From Mesorhizobium sp. AR02 (GTDB lineage: Bacteria > Pseudomonadota > Alphaproteobacteria > Rhizobiales > Rhizobiaceae): 64,000 bases of DNA. Position numbers and translations under genes: made by a program. Below, one piece after another: positions 18,912-27,436 of the stretch. The notes under the pieces were generated by a model. It saw only the letters and a program-made list of their open reading frames with translations, made no database searches and was not told the DNA's origin. The first letter of the stretch is position 1. Each line of letters begins with the position of its first letter. The stretch spans positions 2,852,001-2,916,000 of the forward strand of contig NZ_CP080531.1 of the NCBI RefSeq assembly GCF_024746835.1, given 5' to 3'.

Positions 18912-19412
18912 ATGACGACCTTCGTAGGCGAGATTCGCATGTTCGCCGGCAACTTCGCTCCGGCCGGCTGGATGTTCTGCCAGGGGCAGCAGCTGCCGAT
19001 TTCCGAAAACGAAACACTGTTCAATCTGATCGGCACCACCTTTGGCGGCGACGGACAAGAGACGTTCAATCTGCCCAACCTGTCCGGTCGGCTGCCGCTG
19101 CATCAGGGCAACGGGTTCGTGCTGGGACAGATGGCCGGCGTGGAGGACGTTACGCTCACAACGCAACTGATTCCCTCGCACTCACACCCGTTCATGGCGA
19201 CAACCAATATCGGCGGCACCAGCGCTCCGGGCAACAACCTGCTTGCCCAGTCGTCCACGATCAAAGTCTATTCCGCCGTCAATCCCAGTGTTGCCCTCGG
19301 GCCGTCGTCGATGACCCCCACCGGTGGCAGTCAGCCACACAGCAATCTGCAGCCCTATCTCTGCATCAATTTCATCATTTCCCTGTTCGGCATTTTCCCG
19401 AGCCAGAGCTAG
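18912..19412 (+). CDS. Tail-collar domain protein (MdpB-like), paralogue 2
   Basis: A second 166-residue collar protein, 13 bp after the first, with AAGGAGATC as ribosome-binding site. It keeps the same blocks: GEIRMFAGNFAPAGWMFCQGQ, LFNLIGTTFGGDGQETFNLPNLSGR, the His-x-His pair (His90 and His92), and QPHSNLQPYLCINFIISLFGIFPS. The middle, between the His pair and the C-terminal block, differs most from its neighbours, as expected for a variable recognition face. No signal peptide is evident, so how it leaves the cell, if it does, is unclear. Confidence 0.85.
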   Translation: MTTFVGEIRMFAGNFAPAGWMFCQGQQLPISENETLFNLIGTTFGGDGQETFNLPNLSGRLPLHQGNGFVLGQMAGVEDVTLTTQLIPSHSHPFMATTNIGGTSAPGNNLLAQSSTIKVYSAVNPSVALGPSSMTPTGGSQPHSNLQPYLCINFIISLFGIFPSQS

Positions 19413-19421
19413 GACAAGACA

Positions 19422-19946
19422 ATGTCTGATCAATTCGTCGCCGAAATCCGCATTTTTCCGTTCAATTTCGCGCCCAAGGGCTGGGCCGCCTGTGACGGCC
19501 AAATCATGCCGATCTCGCAAAACACGGCTTTGTTCTCGTTGCTGGGCACAACCTATGGCGGCGACGGCAAATCGAACTTTGCCTTGCCGAACATGCAAGG
19601 CAATGCACCGATGCAGCCCGGCCAGGCTGCCGGCGGATCGGATCACTTCCTGGGGGAAACCGGGGGATCAACCACGGTGACCGTGCTCCAGAGCGAGATG
19701 CCGCAACATGTGCATTCGCTGATGGCCGCCGTTCCTCCCGCGCTGCTGTTCGCGCCGTCGCCCTCGACGGGACTGGCACGATCGGCGGGCGGCCCGGTCT
19801 ATCAGACCAGCAATGCCGGCTTGACGCCGTTGAGCCCCAATGCGGTGGGGCTAACCGGTGGCGGCCTGCCGCACAACAATCTGATGCCCTATCTGACACT
19901 CAACTTCTGCATCGCGCTGCAAGGCATTTTCCCGCCAAGAGGCTGA
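19422..19946 (+). CDS. Tail-collar domain protein (MdpB-like), paralogue 3
   Basis: The third and longest collar paralogue (174 residues) follows after 9 bp. It retains AEIRIFPFNFAPKGWAACDGQ, LFSLLGTTYGGDGKSNFALPNMQG, the His-x-His pair (His96 and His98) and the C-terminal LPHNNLMPYLTLNFCIALQGIFPPRG block. Three adjacent, clearly diverged paralogues of similar size suggest that all three products are needed together, perhaps as a heteromer. This is inference from gene order only. Confidence 0.85.
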   Translation: MSDQFVAEIRIFPFNFAPKGWAACDGQIMPISQNTALFSLLGTTYGGDGKSNFALPNMQGNAPMQPGQAAGGSDHFLGETGGSTTVTVLQSEMPQHVHSLMAAVPPALLFAPSPSTGLARSAGGPVYQTSNAGLTPLSPNAVGLTGGGLPHNNLMPYLTLNFCIALQGIFPPRG

Positions 19947-19975
19947 TACTGAACCCTGTTCTCAGGACCGATACG

Positions 19976-21265
19976 ATGGCCAAGAAAGCAACGTCGAAGC
20001 CGGTGGCGGCAAGCCATGAAGCTAAGAAGCCAGCAGAGCCGAAGGCAGAGGCACCCCGCGCCGGAGACAAGGATGGCAAGTCATTCTTCGAACTGTCGCG
20101 GCTGATGGTGGTCGCCATCGATACGGCGGCGGGGCGGCTGATCCAGAAGGCGCAGACCGCGCCGAACGGGCCATGGCCCGCGCAGTGGTCGATTATCGCT
20201 CCGGGCACCTATGTGCAGATGACAGCCGGCATCACCAAGGACGGAAGGGTGGCGGTCGTCGCGCAGCTGTCGGGGACGACCAATCTGTCCTTCATCAGCG
20301 AAGACGCCAATCAGGTCGGCCCGGTCGACAAGTGGAATCCGCCCCAGAACATCGGCGCACCGCCCATCGCCACCAGCTACCAAAAGTTTTCGATGGCGCG
20401 CGATGCCGATGGCCGCATCGAAATTTTCGTGACCGACAATCAGGGCTACATCTGGTGGATCTACCAGAATCCGGACCAGATCGTGCAGGTGCAGAAAACC
20501 ATCACGCCGCCCGGCACCACGACACCGATCGTTGTCACCGTCGATGAGCGCATTCCGCCGGCCAAGGAGTGGAGCGATTGGATTCAGATTCCTGGTCAGC
20601 TGGTGGCGATCACCGCGACACGTCAGGCCGATGGTCGCATCGCGCTGTTCGGCATCAATTCGGGCTTGCATCTTTACCGCTGCCAGCAAGCCAAGCCGGA
20701 GGCGCTGAAGGCCGCCGACTGGACGCAATGGGTGCAGATCGACACCGCTGCCACCGGTGGGTTCACCCAGATGGCGCCGATTGTCGGGCCGCTGGGCGCC
20801 ACCAATCTGTTTGCCCTGACCCAGAGCGGTCAGGTCTTGCACACGCGCCAGAAGCCTGCTGGAGCCGATACCTGGACGCCCTGGGCAACCACTGGCTACA
20901 GCAGGGTTGCCAAATACACGCTTGCCGCCGGTATCGAGGGCAATGGCGACATCATGCTCGTCTCCTCCGATCAGCAGCATGTTCACTCGTTCAACGCTCA
21001 GTATGATGCTACCACGCAGAACTGGTCGGGATGGCGCGACTTCAATGTCTCCGGCGCCAATACGCGACTGATGCTCGATTACAATGCCGACGGCCGCCTC
21101 GCGTTGTTCAGTCTGATGAGCGGCGCGCCCAACAACAGCAACTCGCTGTGGACGCTGTCGCAGATGGGCATCGACAGCACCGAATGGGAATATTCCTGGG
21201 TGTCGCTTGCAGACAGCAATGTCAACCAGGCCATTGTGGTGCGCGACCTGACGCCGCCGGTCTGA
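19976..21265 (+). CDS. PLL-like beta-propeller lectin-type protein
   Basis: The 429-residue product has a Lys/Ala/Pro-rich N-terminal tail of about 45 residues, then several repeats built around a DGR-x-x-(I/L)F/V core: DGRVAVVAQLSG, DGRIEIFVTDNQG, DGRIALFGINSG and DGRLALFSLMSG, each near a Trp-containing strand (WWIYQNP, WTQWVQI, WTPWATT, WSGWRDF). This is the pattern of PLL/tachylectin-like beta-propellers, which bind sugars such as fucose. No signal peptide is seen. It follows the third collar gene by 29 bp and overlaps the same expression unit, suggesting a carbohydrate-recognition role beside the collar proteins. Confidence 0.72.
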   Translation: MAKKATSKPVAASHEAKKPAEPKAEAPRAGDKDGKSFFELSRLMVVAIDTAAGRLIQKAQTAPNGPWPAQWSIIAPGTYVQMTAGITKDGRVAVVAQLSGTTNLSFISEDANQVGPVDKWNPPQNIGAPPIATSYQKFSMARDADGRIEIFVTDNQGYIWWIYQNPDQIVQVQKTITPPGTTTPIVVTVDERIPPAKEWSDWIQIPGQLVAITATRQADGRIALFGINSGLHLYRCQQAKPEALKAADWTQWVQIDTAATGGFTQMAPIVGPLGATNLFALTQSGQVLHTRQKPAGADTWTPWATTGYSRVAKYTLAAGIEGNGDIMLVSSDQQHVHSFNAQYDATTQNWSGWRDFNVSGANTRLMLDYNADGRLALFSLMSGAPNNSNSLWTLSQMGIDSTEWEYSWVSLADSNVNQAIVVRDLTPPV

Positions 21266-21268
21266 CCG

Positions 21269-21820
21269 TTGAATTCGGGCAACGTGGCAGAGACAGGCCC
21301 GACATATCACCGTCCAGCGTGGTCCCGGTCTGAAAAAGCCGGGCTCGCTTTCCGTCGGTCGACCGAGGCAGACCTGCTGTTCCTGTCGCGGCTCTACGCC
21401 TCGACGCGCCTGGAAGAACTCGCGGTGACGTCGTGGAGCGAGGTGCAGAAGGCCGCCTTCCTCGACATGCAGTTCCAGGCGCAGCACGCGCACTACAGAA
21501 AACACTATCCCGAGGCCGACTGGCTGGTGGTGGAGCGGGCCGGACAAGACATCGGCCGCCTCTATATCGAGCGCTGGCCGAGCCAGCACCGCATCATCGA
21601 CATCGCTTTCCTGCCCAGCCATCGCCGCAGGGGATATGGCTCGGCGCTGCTGCGCGACCTCATCGACGAGGCATGGTTAGCCGGCAAATCAGCGTCGATC
21701 CATGTCGAGAAGAACAATCCGGCGCGGCTTCTCTATGTCGAACTCGGCTTCACGGTGGTCGAGGACAAGGGCGTTTACGATCTGATGGCGTGTGCGCCGG
21801 CTGCGGGTGATGATCCATGA
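21269..21820 (+). CDS. GNAT family N-acetyltransferase
   Basis: The 183-residue protein has the GNAT core: a strand with IIDIAFLPSHRRRGYGSALL (acetyl-CoA-binding motif A, RRRGYGS) and the C-terminal HVEKNNPARLLYVELGF motif B. It starts three bases after the lectin stop codon, with TTG at 21269 or the in-frame GTG at 21284 as alternatives, so translational coupling is likely. It may modify a small metabolite or a protein of the same gene run; the acceptor is not known. Confidence 0.78.
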   Translation: MNSGNVAETGPTYHRPAWSRSEKAGLAFRRSTEADLLFLSRLYASTRLEELAVTSWSEVQKAAFLDMQFQAQHAHYRKHYPEADWLVVERAGQDIGRLYIERWPSQHRIIDIAFLPSHRRRGYGSALLRDLIDEAWLAGKSASIHVEKNNPARLLYVELGFTVVEDKGVYDLMACAPAAGDDP

Positions 21821-21861
21821 TCAATTGCTGCGTCACAGCGGTCGTTCCCGATGGCTACCGC

Positions 21862-22042
21862 CGGCGCTGCCCCTCACCTGCCTGCCGGCATCCTCTCCCC
21901 GTATAGTGACTGGGAGAGGGACGCTGTCATCGATGACTTCGCCAATTGTCAGCGTTGCAAGAAAGGCGCCGGCGTTGCGGCCAGCCCCTCTCGCCCCGTT
22001 TACGGGGAGAGATGTCCGGCAGGACAGTGAGGGGCAGCGCCG
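21862..22042. repeat. Palindromic intergenic repeat, family 1, copy 2
   Basis: Ends CGGCGCTGCCCCTCA and TGAGGGGCAGCGCCG are perfect inverted repeats. The internal CTCTCCCCGT arm has diverged (GTATAGTGACTGGGAG in place of GTAAACGGGG), whereas the right arm CCCCGTTTACGGGGAGA is intact. It separates the surface gene run from the opposing DUF6916-like gene. Confidence 0.83.
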
Positions 22043-22114
22043 ACCGCAAAGATTGTCGCATCCGGCCCAGTCACGATGCGGTAGGCCCGAACGCATGCGG
22101 CACAAAACCAGATC

Positions 22115-22384
22115 TTAATTGAACACCGCCTCGTAAAGTCGGCCGGCCGCGTCGGCGGCGACCGGCACGATGAAGATGTCATGCTCCCCGCCATTACCCG
22201 TGAAGCGATAGGTCGCCTGCGGCAGCGGTGTTTCGCGCGGGCCCCGGAACATCAGCGAAAAGCCGCCGCCTGGACGCGGGCTGGCGGCGATGGGGTTGAC
22301 CGCGCTCAGTTCCAGCGAGACCTGCCGGCCGCTGGCCTCGATGGTGAACACCTGCCCCTGCTCGAAATCCGTTACCGACGCCAT
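22115..22384 (-). CDS. Small DUF6916-like protein
   Basis: An 89-residue protein from the ATG at 22384, chosen because GAGG lies upstream and the conserved part begins there. It has an FEQGQVFTIEASGRQVSLEL start, FSLMFRGP in the middle and DIFIVPVAADAAGRLYEAVFN at the end, the pattern I associate with DUF6916. No signal peptide or membrane segment is visible. The domain's function is unknown. It points toward the collar/lectin run from the other side, across repeat copy 2. Confidence 0.6.
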   Translation of the reverse strand: MASVTDFEQGQVFTIEASGRQVSLELSAVNPIAASPRPGGGFSLMFRGPRETPLPQATYRFTGNGGEHDIFIVPVAADAAGRLYEAVFN

Positions 22385-22671
22385 GCCATCAGCCTCAATC
22401 CGCTTGCCTTCTGGCGGCAATCTCGCCGCTTCGCGGCAGGCTGTCCATAGGCCCGGCAGCCTGTCCGGGTGCTGGACGAGACAATTCGTCCGGGCAAACA
22501 GCAAAATACCGTAGCGGTCGTGCTTTTACGCGTGCCACGGACACTGTAGTACTTTGTTCCTGCGCCGGAGTCTTGGCCTAACCAAGATCAGCGCAACAAG
22601 AGCAGATGCCAGTCTTGGGGTCTGATGCGGAGGAGCCGGCCTGATCGGCTGGCGGGAGAAAGGGACAGACC

Positions 22672-23460
22672 ATGGCTGACACCGGGGCAAAGACAGAAGC
22701 AGCGCCGGCGGCCGATGCAATGCCGCTGTTCTACTCCAGGCCCGAAGCGCTCAACCCGGCGCGGCACGGCTCGCTGGGCCTGACCGCGCGCGGCGACTTT
22801 GCCTTCGCGCGCACCGCGCATGCCATCCCGGTGGTGGCGTCGGAAATGCCGGCGGCGATGCGCTCCTACCCGATCGTCTTCATCGGCCCGGCCAAATCGC
22901 CTGTCATCATCACCGGCGTGCGCCAGGGCGAGAACCTGTTCGTCGATGCCGACGGCCGGTGGACCGCGCCGCACTACATTCCCGCCTATGTCCGCCGCTA
23001 CCCCTTCATCCTTGCCGAGGACCCGACCACATCAGGCCGGCTGACGCTGTGCGTGGACAGGGCAAGCGAGCGGGTCATCGACCAGCTCATGGCGCCGTTC
23101 CGCGAAGACAAGGTCGCACCGTTCTTCAGCGGCAACGAGCCGACCGAAGCAACCAAGCAGGCGCTCGCCTTCTGCAACCAGTTCCAGATCGACTTCCGCG
23201 CCACGCGCGAGATGATCGACAAGATCGACGCGCATGGCCTGTTCGCGCCGCGCCAGAGCAAGGTGACGCTGGAAGGCGGCGAAGTGCTCAACCTCACCGA
23301 TTTCCAGGTGATCGACGAGCCGGCCTTCAACAAGCTGAGCGACGCAGCCTTCCTCGACCTCAGAAAATCCGGCGCGCTCGGCCTGCTCTACTGCCACCTC
23401 GCCTCGACCAACAGCTGGACCTCGCTGGTGCATCAGGCATCGCTGCGCAAGGCGGGTTAG
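22672..23460 (+). CDS. SapC family protein
   Basis: The 262-residue protein matches the SapC family across its length: an N-terminal LFYSRPEALNPARHG segment, AMRSYPIVFIGP, AHYIPAYVRRYPFI-like strand (PHYIPAYVRRYPFI), and the C-terminal FQVIDEPAFNKLSDAAFLDLRKSGALGLLY block. SapC was named from the Campylobacter fetus S-layer locus; its biochemical role is unsettled. AGAAAGGGAC precedes the ATG. Its place next to the collar/autotransporter region fits a surface-related role, but that is inference. Confidence 0.8.
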   Translation: MADTGAKTEAAPAADAMPLFYSRPEALNPARHGSLGLTARGDFAFARTAHAIPVVASEMPAAMRSYPIVFIGPAKSPVIITGVRQGENLFVDADGRWTAPHYIPAYVRRYPFILAEDPTTSGRLTLCVDRASERVIDQLMAPFREDKVAPFFSGNEPTEATKQALAFCNQFQIDFRATREMIDKIDAHGLFAPRQSKVTLEGGEVLNLTDFQVIDEPAFNKLSDAAFLDLRKSGALGLLYCHLASTNSWTSLVHQASLRKAG

Positions 23461-23753
23461 AGCGTCCGGCGGTCTGAAAACGAAAAGCCGCGGCGAACCT
23501 CGGCTTGACGACAGGCCGGCACAGCGCCGCCGGAAAATCCGCTTGCGTGCGCGAATTTCAAGTCGCCGCAGGAATTCCGGATGTCCCGTGCACCCACCGG
23601 AAGGCGGGGGTCAGCCTATGCAACAGGCCACGACATCACAGTTTCGCGATGCTCGGGATGAACGGCGGCCTGAAAAGCGTTTCAGTCCTAGTTCGCCGGG
23701 TGCTCCTAAGACCGCGAGCGCCCTAAAATCAAACCGCTTTTGGGAGAATAACG

Positions 23754-24047
23754 ATGAAACATCGCCTCATTCCCATCGTGCTGGGCTTGCTCATGACGTC
23801 CACAGGCCTGGCTTTGACCGCCAATGTCCACTCGGTAACGGGGACGAAAGGTCAGCCCAGTCAAACGATTGGCACCCCTCAAACAGGAAGTGTTACGCCG
23901 GGCAATGCCAGCACCGCCCCGGGTTCCGCCTTCAACCCAGACGGGAACGCAGGAACACATTACGCAGGCACCCAGCCGCAGAACTCCAAGAATCCGAAGA
24001 GCGTGTCTCAGTACGACGTTGCCGGCTTCCAGCAGTCCCATAAGTGA
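23754..24047 (+). CDS. Small secreted protein of unknown function
   Basis: A 97-residue product with a clear signal peptide (KHRLIPIVLGLLMTSTGLALTA) and a low-complexity mature part rich in Gly, Thr, Ser, Gln and Asn. GGGAGAATAACG precedes the ATG. A strong hairpin terminator follows at 24088-24118. I cannot assign a domain. Similar short Gly/Asn/Thr-rich secreted proteins are frequent in Rhizobiales. Confidence 0.7.
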   Translation: MKHRLIPIVLGLLMTSTGLALTANVHSVTGTKGQPSQTIGTPQTGSVTPGNASTAPGSAFNPDGNAGTHYAGTQPQNSKNPKSVSQYDVAGFQQSHK

Positions 24048-24087
24048 CGACCGGCTTTTGCCGCCAGGGTTCCATCCGCCCGAAAAA

Positions 24088-24118
24088 CGAAAAAGCCGCG
24101 GAGTTCCGCGGCTTTTCG
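24088..24118. terminator. Bidirectional hairpin terminator
   Basis: A GCCGCGG/CCGCGGC stem with an AGTT loop is flanked by A-tracts on the left and T-tracts on the right. It can end the small secreted gene on the plus strand and tRNA-Gly on the minus strand. Confidence 0.85.
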
Positions 24119-24142
24119 ATGCTTGATTTCCCTTGAGGAAAT

Positions 24143-24217
24143 TGGAGCGGGTGAAGCGATTCGAACGCTCGACCCCAACCTTGGCAAGGTTGTGCTCTAC
24201 CCCTGAGCTACACCCGC
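24143..24217 (-). tRNA. tRNA-Gly (anticodon GCC)
   Basis: Read on the minus strand, the 75-nt sequence folds as a full cloverleaf: acceptor GCGGGTG/CACCCGC, D arm GCTC/GAGC, anticodon stem CAACC/GGTTG with loop TTGCCAA, T arm GAGCG/CGCTT with TTCGAAT loop, and an encoded CCA end. The anticodon GCC reads glycine codons GGC and GGT. The bidirectional terminator lies 25 bp past its 3' end. Confidence 0.97.
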
Positions 24218-24428
24218 TCACACGGCGTCTTGGCCGCAAGCCGGGCCTATATGGCTGAAGAGCGCGGCGATTGCAACAGGGAAATCGCAGGCTTTTTGCA
24301 ACGTCCCAAGCAATGCCGGCAAACCGCCCGCGCCGCGCGGATTTTGCCACGCCGTTGCGCGATGGCCTTGTGTCGGCCACCGCATTGGCCGTAAACGGCA
24401 AGGCAGGAATTGGACGAGAAGAAGATCG

Positions 24429-24926
24429 ATGCCGAAGAGCGAAACCGAACTTTTTGCCTTTCTTGCCGAACTCGGCATTGCCGTTTCGACGATACGCCAT
24501 CCGCCGCTCTATACGGTGGCCGATTCGCAGGCGCTGCGCGGCGAGATCGCCGGCGGGCACACCAAGAACCTGTTCCTGAAGGACAAAAAGGACAATTTCT
24601 TCCTGGTCACCGTCGGCGAGGACGCGGTCGTCGATCTCAAGCAGATTCACCAGCTGATCGGCGCTGCCGGCCGTGTTTCCTTCGGCAAGCCGGAGATGCT
24701 GATGGAGCTTTTGGGCGTTTCGCCGGGTGCCGTCACCGTCTTTGGCGTCATCAACGACAGGGAAAACCGGGTCAAGCTGGTGCTCGACGAGGAATTGATG
24801 GCGCATGCCGTCATCAACGCGCATCCGCTCACCAATAAGGCGACGACATCGATCGCGGCGGCCGATCTCATCAGATTCGTCGAGGCAACCGGGCATGATG
24901 CTGCTATCTTGAAAGTCTCGGCATGA
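24429..24926 (+). CDS. Prolyl-tRNA deacylase / YbaK-like editing protein (ProX type)
   Basis: The 165-residue single-domain protein matches the YbaK/ProX fold: VSTIRHPPLYTVADS near the start, GGHTKNLFLKDKK with the conserved lysine, and the C-terminal INAHPLTNKATTSIAAADL block. Free-standing ProX-type proteins hydrolyse mischarged Ala-tRNA(Pro) or related species in trans. Length agrees with the family. It opens a co-directional run with the thioredoxin, LON-domain and Trm112-like genes. Confidence 0.85.
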   Translation: MPKSETELFAFLAELGIAVSTIRHPPLYTVADSQALRGEIAGGHTKNLFLKDKKDNFFLVTVGEDAVVDLKQIHQLIGAAGRVSFGKPEMLMELLGVSPGAVTVFGVINDRENRVKLVLDEELMAHAVINAHPLTNKATTSIAAADLIRFVEATGHDAAILKVSA

Positions 24927-25008
24927 TCGCCACATGCATGGCGAAACCGACTTCCAATGACATGGCGCCGACCCCGCGGACCGGCGGCGCGACCGAAAGG
25001 GTGACGAG

Positions 25009-26028
25009 ATGAGCGACAACAAGCCGTTTGGCGGGTCATTCGGCAGCAGTGGCGGCCAGTATGCCACTACCGTACAGTATGGCGGGACCGCCCCCACGCC
25101 GGCAAAGGTCTCGCTTGGCGATGCGCCTGCCGCGCCTCCGGGCCCCCCTGTCACTGGCGATGTCATCAAGGGCACCACGACCGCGGCCTTTGCCGCCGAC
25201 GTCATCCAGGAATCGCGCCGGCAGCCGGTGCTGGTCGATTTCTGGGCGCCGTGGTGCGGCCCCTGCAAGCAGCTGACGCCGCAGCTGGAAAAGGCGGTCA
25301 GGGCCGCCGGCGGCAAGGTCAAGCTGGTCAAGATGAACATCGACGATCACCCCTCGATCGCCGGCCAGCTCGGCATCCAGTCGATTCCGGCTGTCATCGC
25401 CTTCAAGGACGGCCAGCCGGTCGACGGCTTCATGGGTGCCATTCCCGAGAGCCAGATCGCCGAATTCATCACCAAGGTCGGCGGCAAGGGCAACGGCGCC
25501 CCGGCCGTGGCCGAGGCGCTGGTGGCGGCGGCTGAAGCCCGCGATGCCGGCGACATGCAGACCGCCGCCGACATTTTTGATGCCATCCTGGCGCAGGCGC
25601 CGGAGACGATCGAGGCGATCGCCGGGCTGGGCGATCTGCTGTTTGAGGCTGGCGACACGGAAGGCGCCGAGGCGTTGCTGGCAACGGCACCCGAGGCCAA
25701 GAAGGACGCGCCTGTTCTCGCCGCCTTGCGCGCCAAGATGGCGCTTGCGGCGCAGGCGGCCGCTCTTGGCAATCCGGCCGAGTTCGAGCGCCGCCTGGCG
25801 GAAAACCCCAAAGACCATCAGGCGCGTTTCGATCTGGCCATGATCCAGAACGCCAGGGGCGAGCGCACGGCGGCAGCCGACAATCTGCTCGCCATCATCA
25901 AGGCCGACCGCGCCTGGAACGAGGATGGCGCCAGAACGCAATTGCTGCAGCTTTTCGAGGCCTGGGGCATGACCGACGAGGCGACGCTGGCCGCTCGGCG
26001 CAAATTGTCGGCGCTGCTGTTTTCCTGA
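25009..26028 (+). CDS. Thioredoxin-domain co-chaperone (CnoX/YbbN type)
   Basis: The 339-residue protein has a Gly/Pro-rich N-terminal tail, a thioredoxin domain with an intact WCGPC active site (Cys83 and Cys86) and a cis-proline segment (QSIPAV), and a C-terminal tetratricopeptide-like half rich in Ala and Glu. This is the CnoX (YbbN) architecture, a chaperedoxin that protects proteins from oxidation and aggregation and hands them to GroEL. E. coli YbbN has a degenerate SxxC site; many alphaproteobacterial homologues, like this one, keep both cysteines. Confidence 0.87.
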   Translation: MSDNKPFGGSFGSSGGQYATTVQYGGTAPTPAKVSLGDAPAAPPGPPVTGDVIKGTTTAAFAADVIQESRRQPVLVDFWAPWCGPCKQLTPQLEKAVRAAGGKVKLVKMNIDDHPSIAGQLGIQSIPAVIAFKDGQPVDGFMGAIPESQIAEFITKVGGKGNGAPAVAEALVAAAEARDAGDMQTAADIFDAILAQAPETIEAIAGLGDLLFEAGDTEGAEALLATAPEAKKDAPVLAALRAKMALAAQAAALGNPAEFERRLAENPKDHQARFDLAMIQNARGERTAAADNLLAIIKADRAWNEDGARTQLLQLFEAWGMTDEATLAARRKLSALLFS

Positions 26029-26143
26029 GCCGGCGGCTGTTTCGTCGCATGGGCTTGGCGTCGGCGGTCGCCGCGCCAGATTAGGAAGCTGACTTCGGCA
26101 GGCCCGGCGGCGGGAGGCGGAAGAAGTCGATCGGAGGAATGAG

Positions 26144-26815
26144 GTGCAAGCGGGAAACGCGCATTACCGGCTCGCCAAGGATCTGCCGTCGACGATCCCG
26201 ATCTTTCCGCTCGAGGGGGCGCTTTTGCTGCCGGGCGGCCGCATGCCGCTCAATATCTTCGAGCCGCGCTATTTGCAGATGGTGGACGAAGCGGTCGCCG
26301 GTTCGCGGCTGATCGGCGTCATCCAGCCCCGTCTCGACGGCGCGCTGCGCGAGGATGGCGAGCCGGAACTCTGCAATGTCGGCTGCGCCGGCCGCATCAT
26401 CGCCTTTTCCGAAACCGGCGATGGCCGTTACCTGATTTCACTACAAGGCGTGTGCCGGTTTCGCATTGCCCATGAACTGACGGTCAAGACGCCGTTTCGC
26501 CAGGCCAAGCCTGCGCCCTTCCTCGCCGATCTCGATGACGATCCGGCGGCGAACGAGATCGACCGGCCGGCACTGCTCAAGGCATTTCGCGCCTATCTGC
26601 AGGCCAATGATCTCGAAGCCGACTGGGAAAGCGTCAGCCGCGCCGAAAATGCCATGCTGGTCAACGCGCTGTCGATGATGGCGCCCTATGGACCTGCCGA
26701 GAAGCAGGCGCTGCTCGAAGCCGCGGATTTGAAGACGCGGGCTGAGACGCTGATCGCCATCACCGAAATGGCGCTGGCGCGTGAGAATGAGGATTTTGGC
26801 TCGAGCTTACAGTAA
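26144..26815 (+). CDS. LON substrate-binding domain protein
   Basis: A 223-residue protein consisting of the Lon N-terminal (PUA-like plus helical) domain only: [30 protein letters not shown] is the typical opening. There is no AAA or protease domain, so it is not a Lon protease. The GTG start at 26144 has CGGAGGAATGAG directly upstream. Such proteins are common in Rhizobiales next to the CnoX-like gene, as here. Its exact role is unknown. Confidence 0.85.
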   Translation: MQAGNAHYRLAKDLPSTIPIFPLEGALLLPGGRMPLNIFEPRYLQMVDEAVAGSRLIGVIQPRLDGALREDGEPELCNVGCAGRIIAFSETGDGRYLISLQGVCRFRIAHELTVKTPFRQAKPAPFLADLDDDPAANEIDRPALLKAFRAYLQANDLEADWESVSRAENAMLVNALSMMAPYGPAEKQALLEAADLKTRAETLIAITEMALARENEDFGSSLQ

Positions 26816-26817
26816 GA

Positions 26818-26867
26818 TGTGCCGATATCCGGGTGATGTTGGCCGGCCTGACCTGAATCTCGACACA
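26818..26867. repeat. TGTG-CGA bounded repeat, copy 1 (short form)
   Basis: TGTGCCGATATCC at left and CTGAATCTCGACACA at right are imperfect inverted ends. It begins two bases after the stop codon of the LON-domain gene. A longer relative is at 35881-36017, also right after a stop codon. Confidence 0.65.
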
Positions 26868-26897
26868 TCTTCCAACAGTTGGTCAGAAGAGGACACG

Positions 26898-27143
26898 ATG
26901 GCGGCGGATGGGCGTGACGGAAAGAAGATCAATGTCGACCCCAAGCTGCTGGAGCTCCTGGCCTGCCCGCTGACCAAGGGGCCGCTGGCCTGGGATCCGG
27001 AGCGCGGTGAACTGATCTCGCGGGTCGCCAAACTCGCCTATCCGGTGCGCGACGGCATCCCGATCATGCTGCCTTCCGAGGCGCGGACACTGTCGGCGGA
27101 GGATGTGCTGGCGCCGCCGCCCCGCCTGAGCGGGCCGGGTTGA
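26898..27143 (+). CDS. Trm112-like (UPF0434) small protein
   Basis: An 81-residue protein from the ATG at 26898 (AGAGGACACG upstream). It has the Trm112-type core: [40 protein letters not shown]. Only one of the usual zinc-binding cysteines is present (ACPLTK), which is normal for the bacterial UPF0434 subgroup. Eukaryotic and some bacterial Trm112 proteins activate methyltransferases; the partner here is unknown. Confidence 0.85.
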   Translation: MAADGRDGKKINVDPKLLELLACPLTKGPLAWDPERGELISRVAKLAYPVRDGIPIMLPSEARTLSAEDVLAPPPRLSGPG

Positions 27144-27161
27144 GCGGCAGAGCGGCCCTCC

Positions 27162-27424
27162 CTTCGTCATCCTAGGGCGGAGCAGCCGCGCAGCGACGTC
27201 GCGGAGGCCCTGGGATCCATGCCGCGACGTATGTGACGCGCGAAAGCGGGCCAGAATCGAGCGCTTCTTGACCCCGATATGCAGCGCGACAGACGGCATG
27301 TTCAGGCACCGTTACGAAGAGCAGCGCATTCTGCACCGCAGCACTCTTCGCCTGATGTCGCGGCATGGATCCTCGGGTCTCCGCGACGAGCTTCGCTCCT
27401 GCTCCGCCCGTGGATGACGAAGGG
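27162..27424. repeat. Palindromic intergenic repeat, family 2, copy 2
   Basis: The arms CTTCGTCATCCTAGGGCGGAG and GCTCCGCCCGTGGATGACGAAG are inverted copies. The core is longer than in the other copies and has GCATTCTGCACC in place of the CAGAATTCTGC seen in copies 1 and 3. It lies between convergent genes (Trm112-like and dnaE2). Confidence 0.82.
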
Positions 27425-27436
27425 TAAAGGCCGCGC

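Noticed and set aside
18398..21265. Prophage remnant, based on the tail-collar genes.
   Set aside because: No capsid, terminase, lysis, integrase or other phage genes are nearby, and the lectin, GNAT and giant autotransporter neighbours point to a cellular surface locus.
24143..24217. tRNA-Gly as an attachment site for an integrated island.
   Set aside because: No integrase gene and no duplicated tRNA 3' end are seen nearby.
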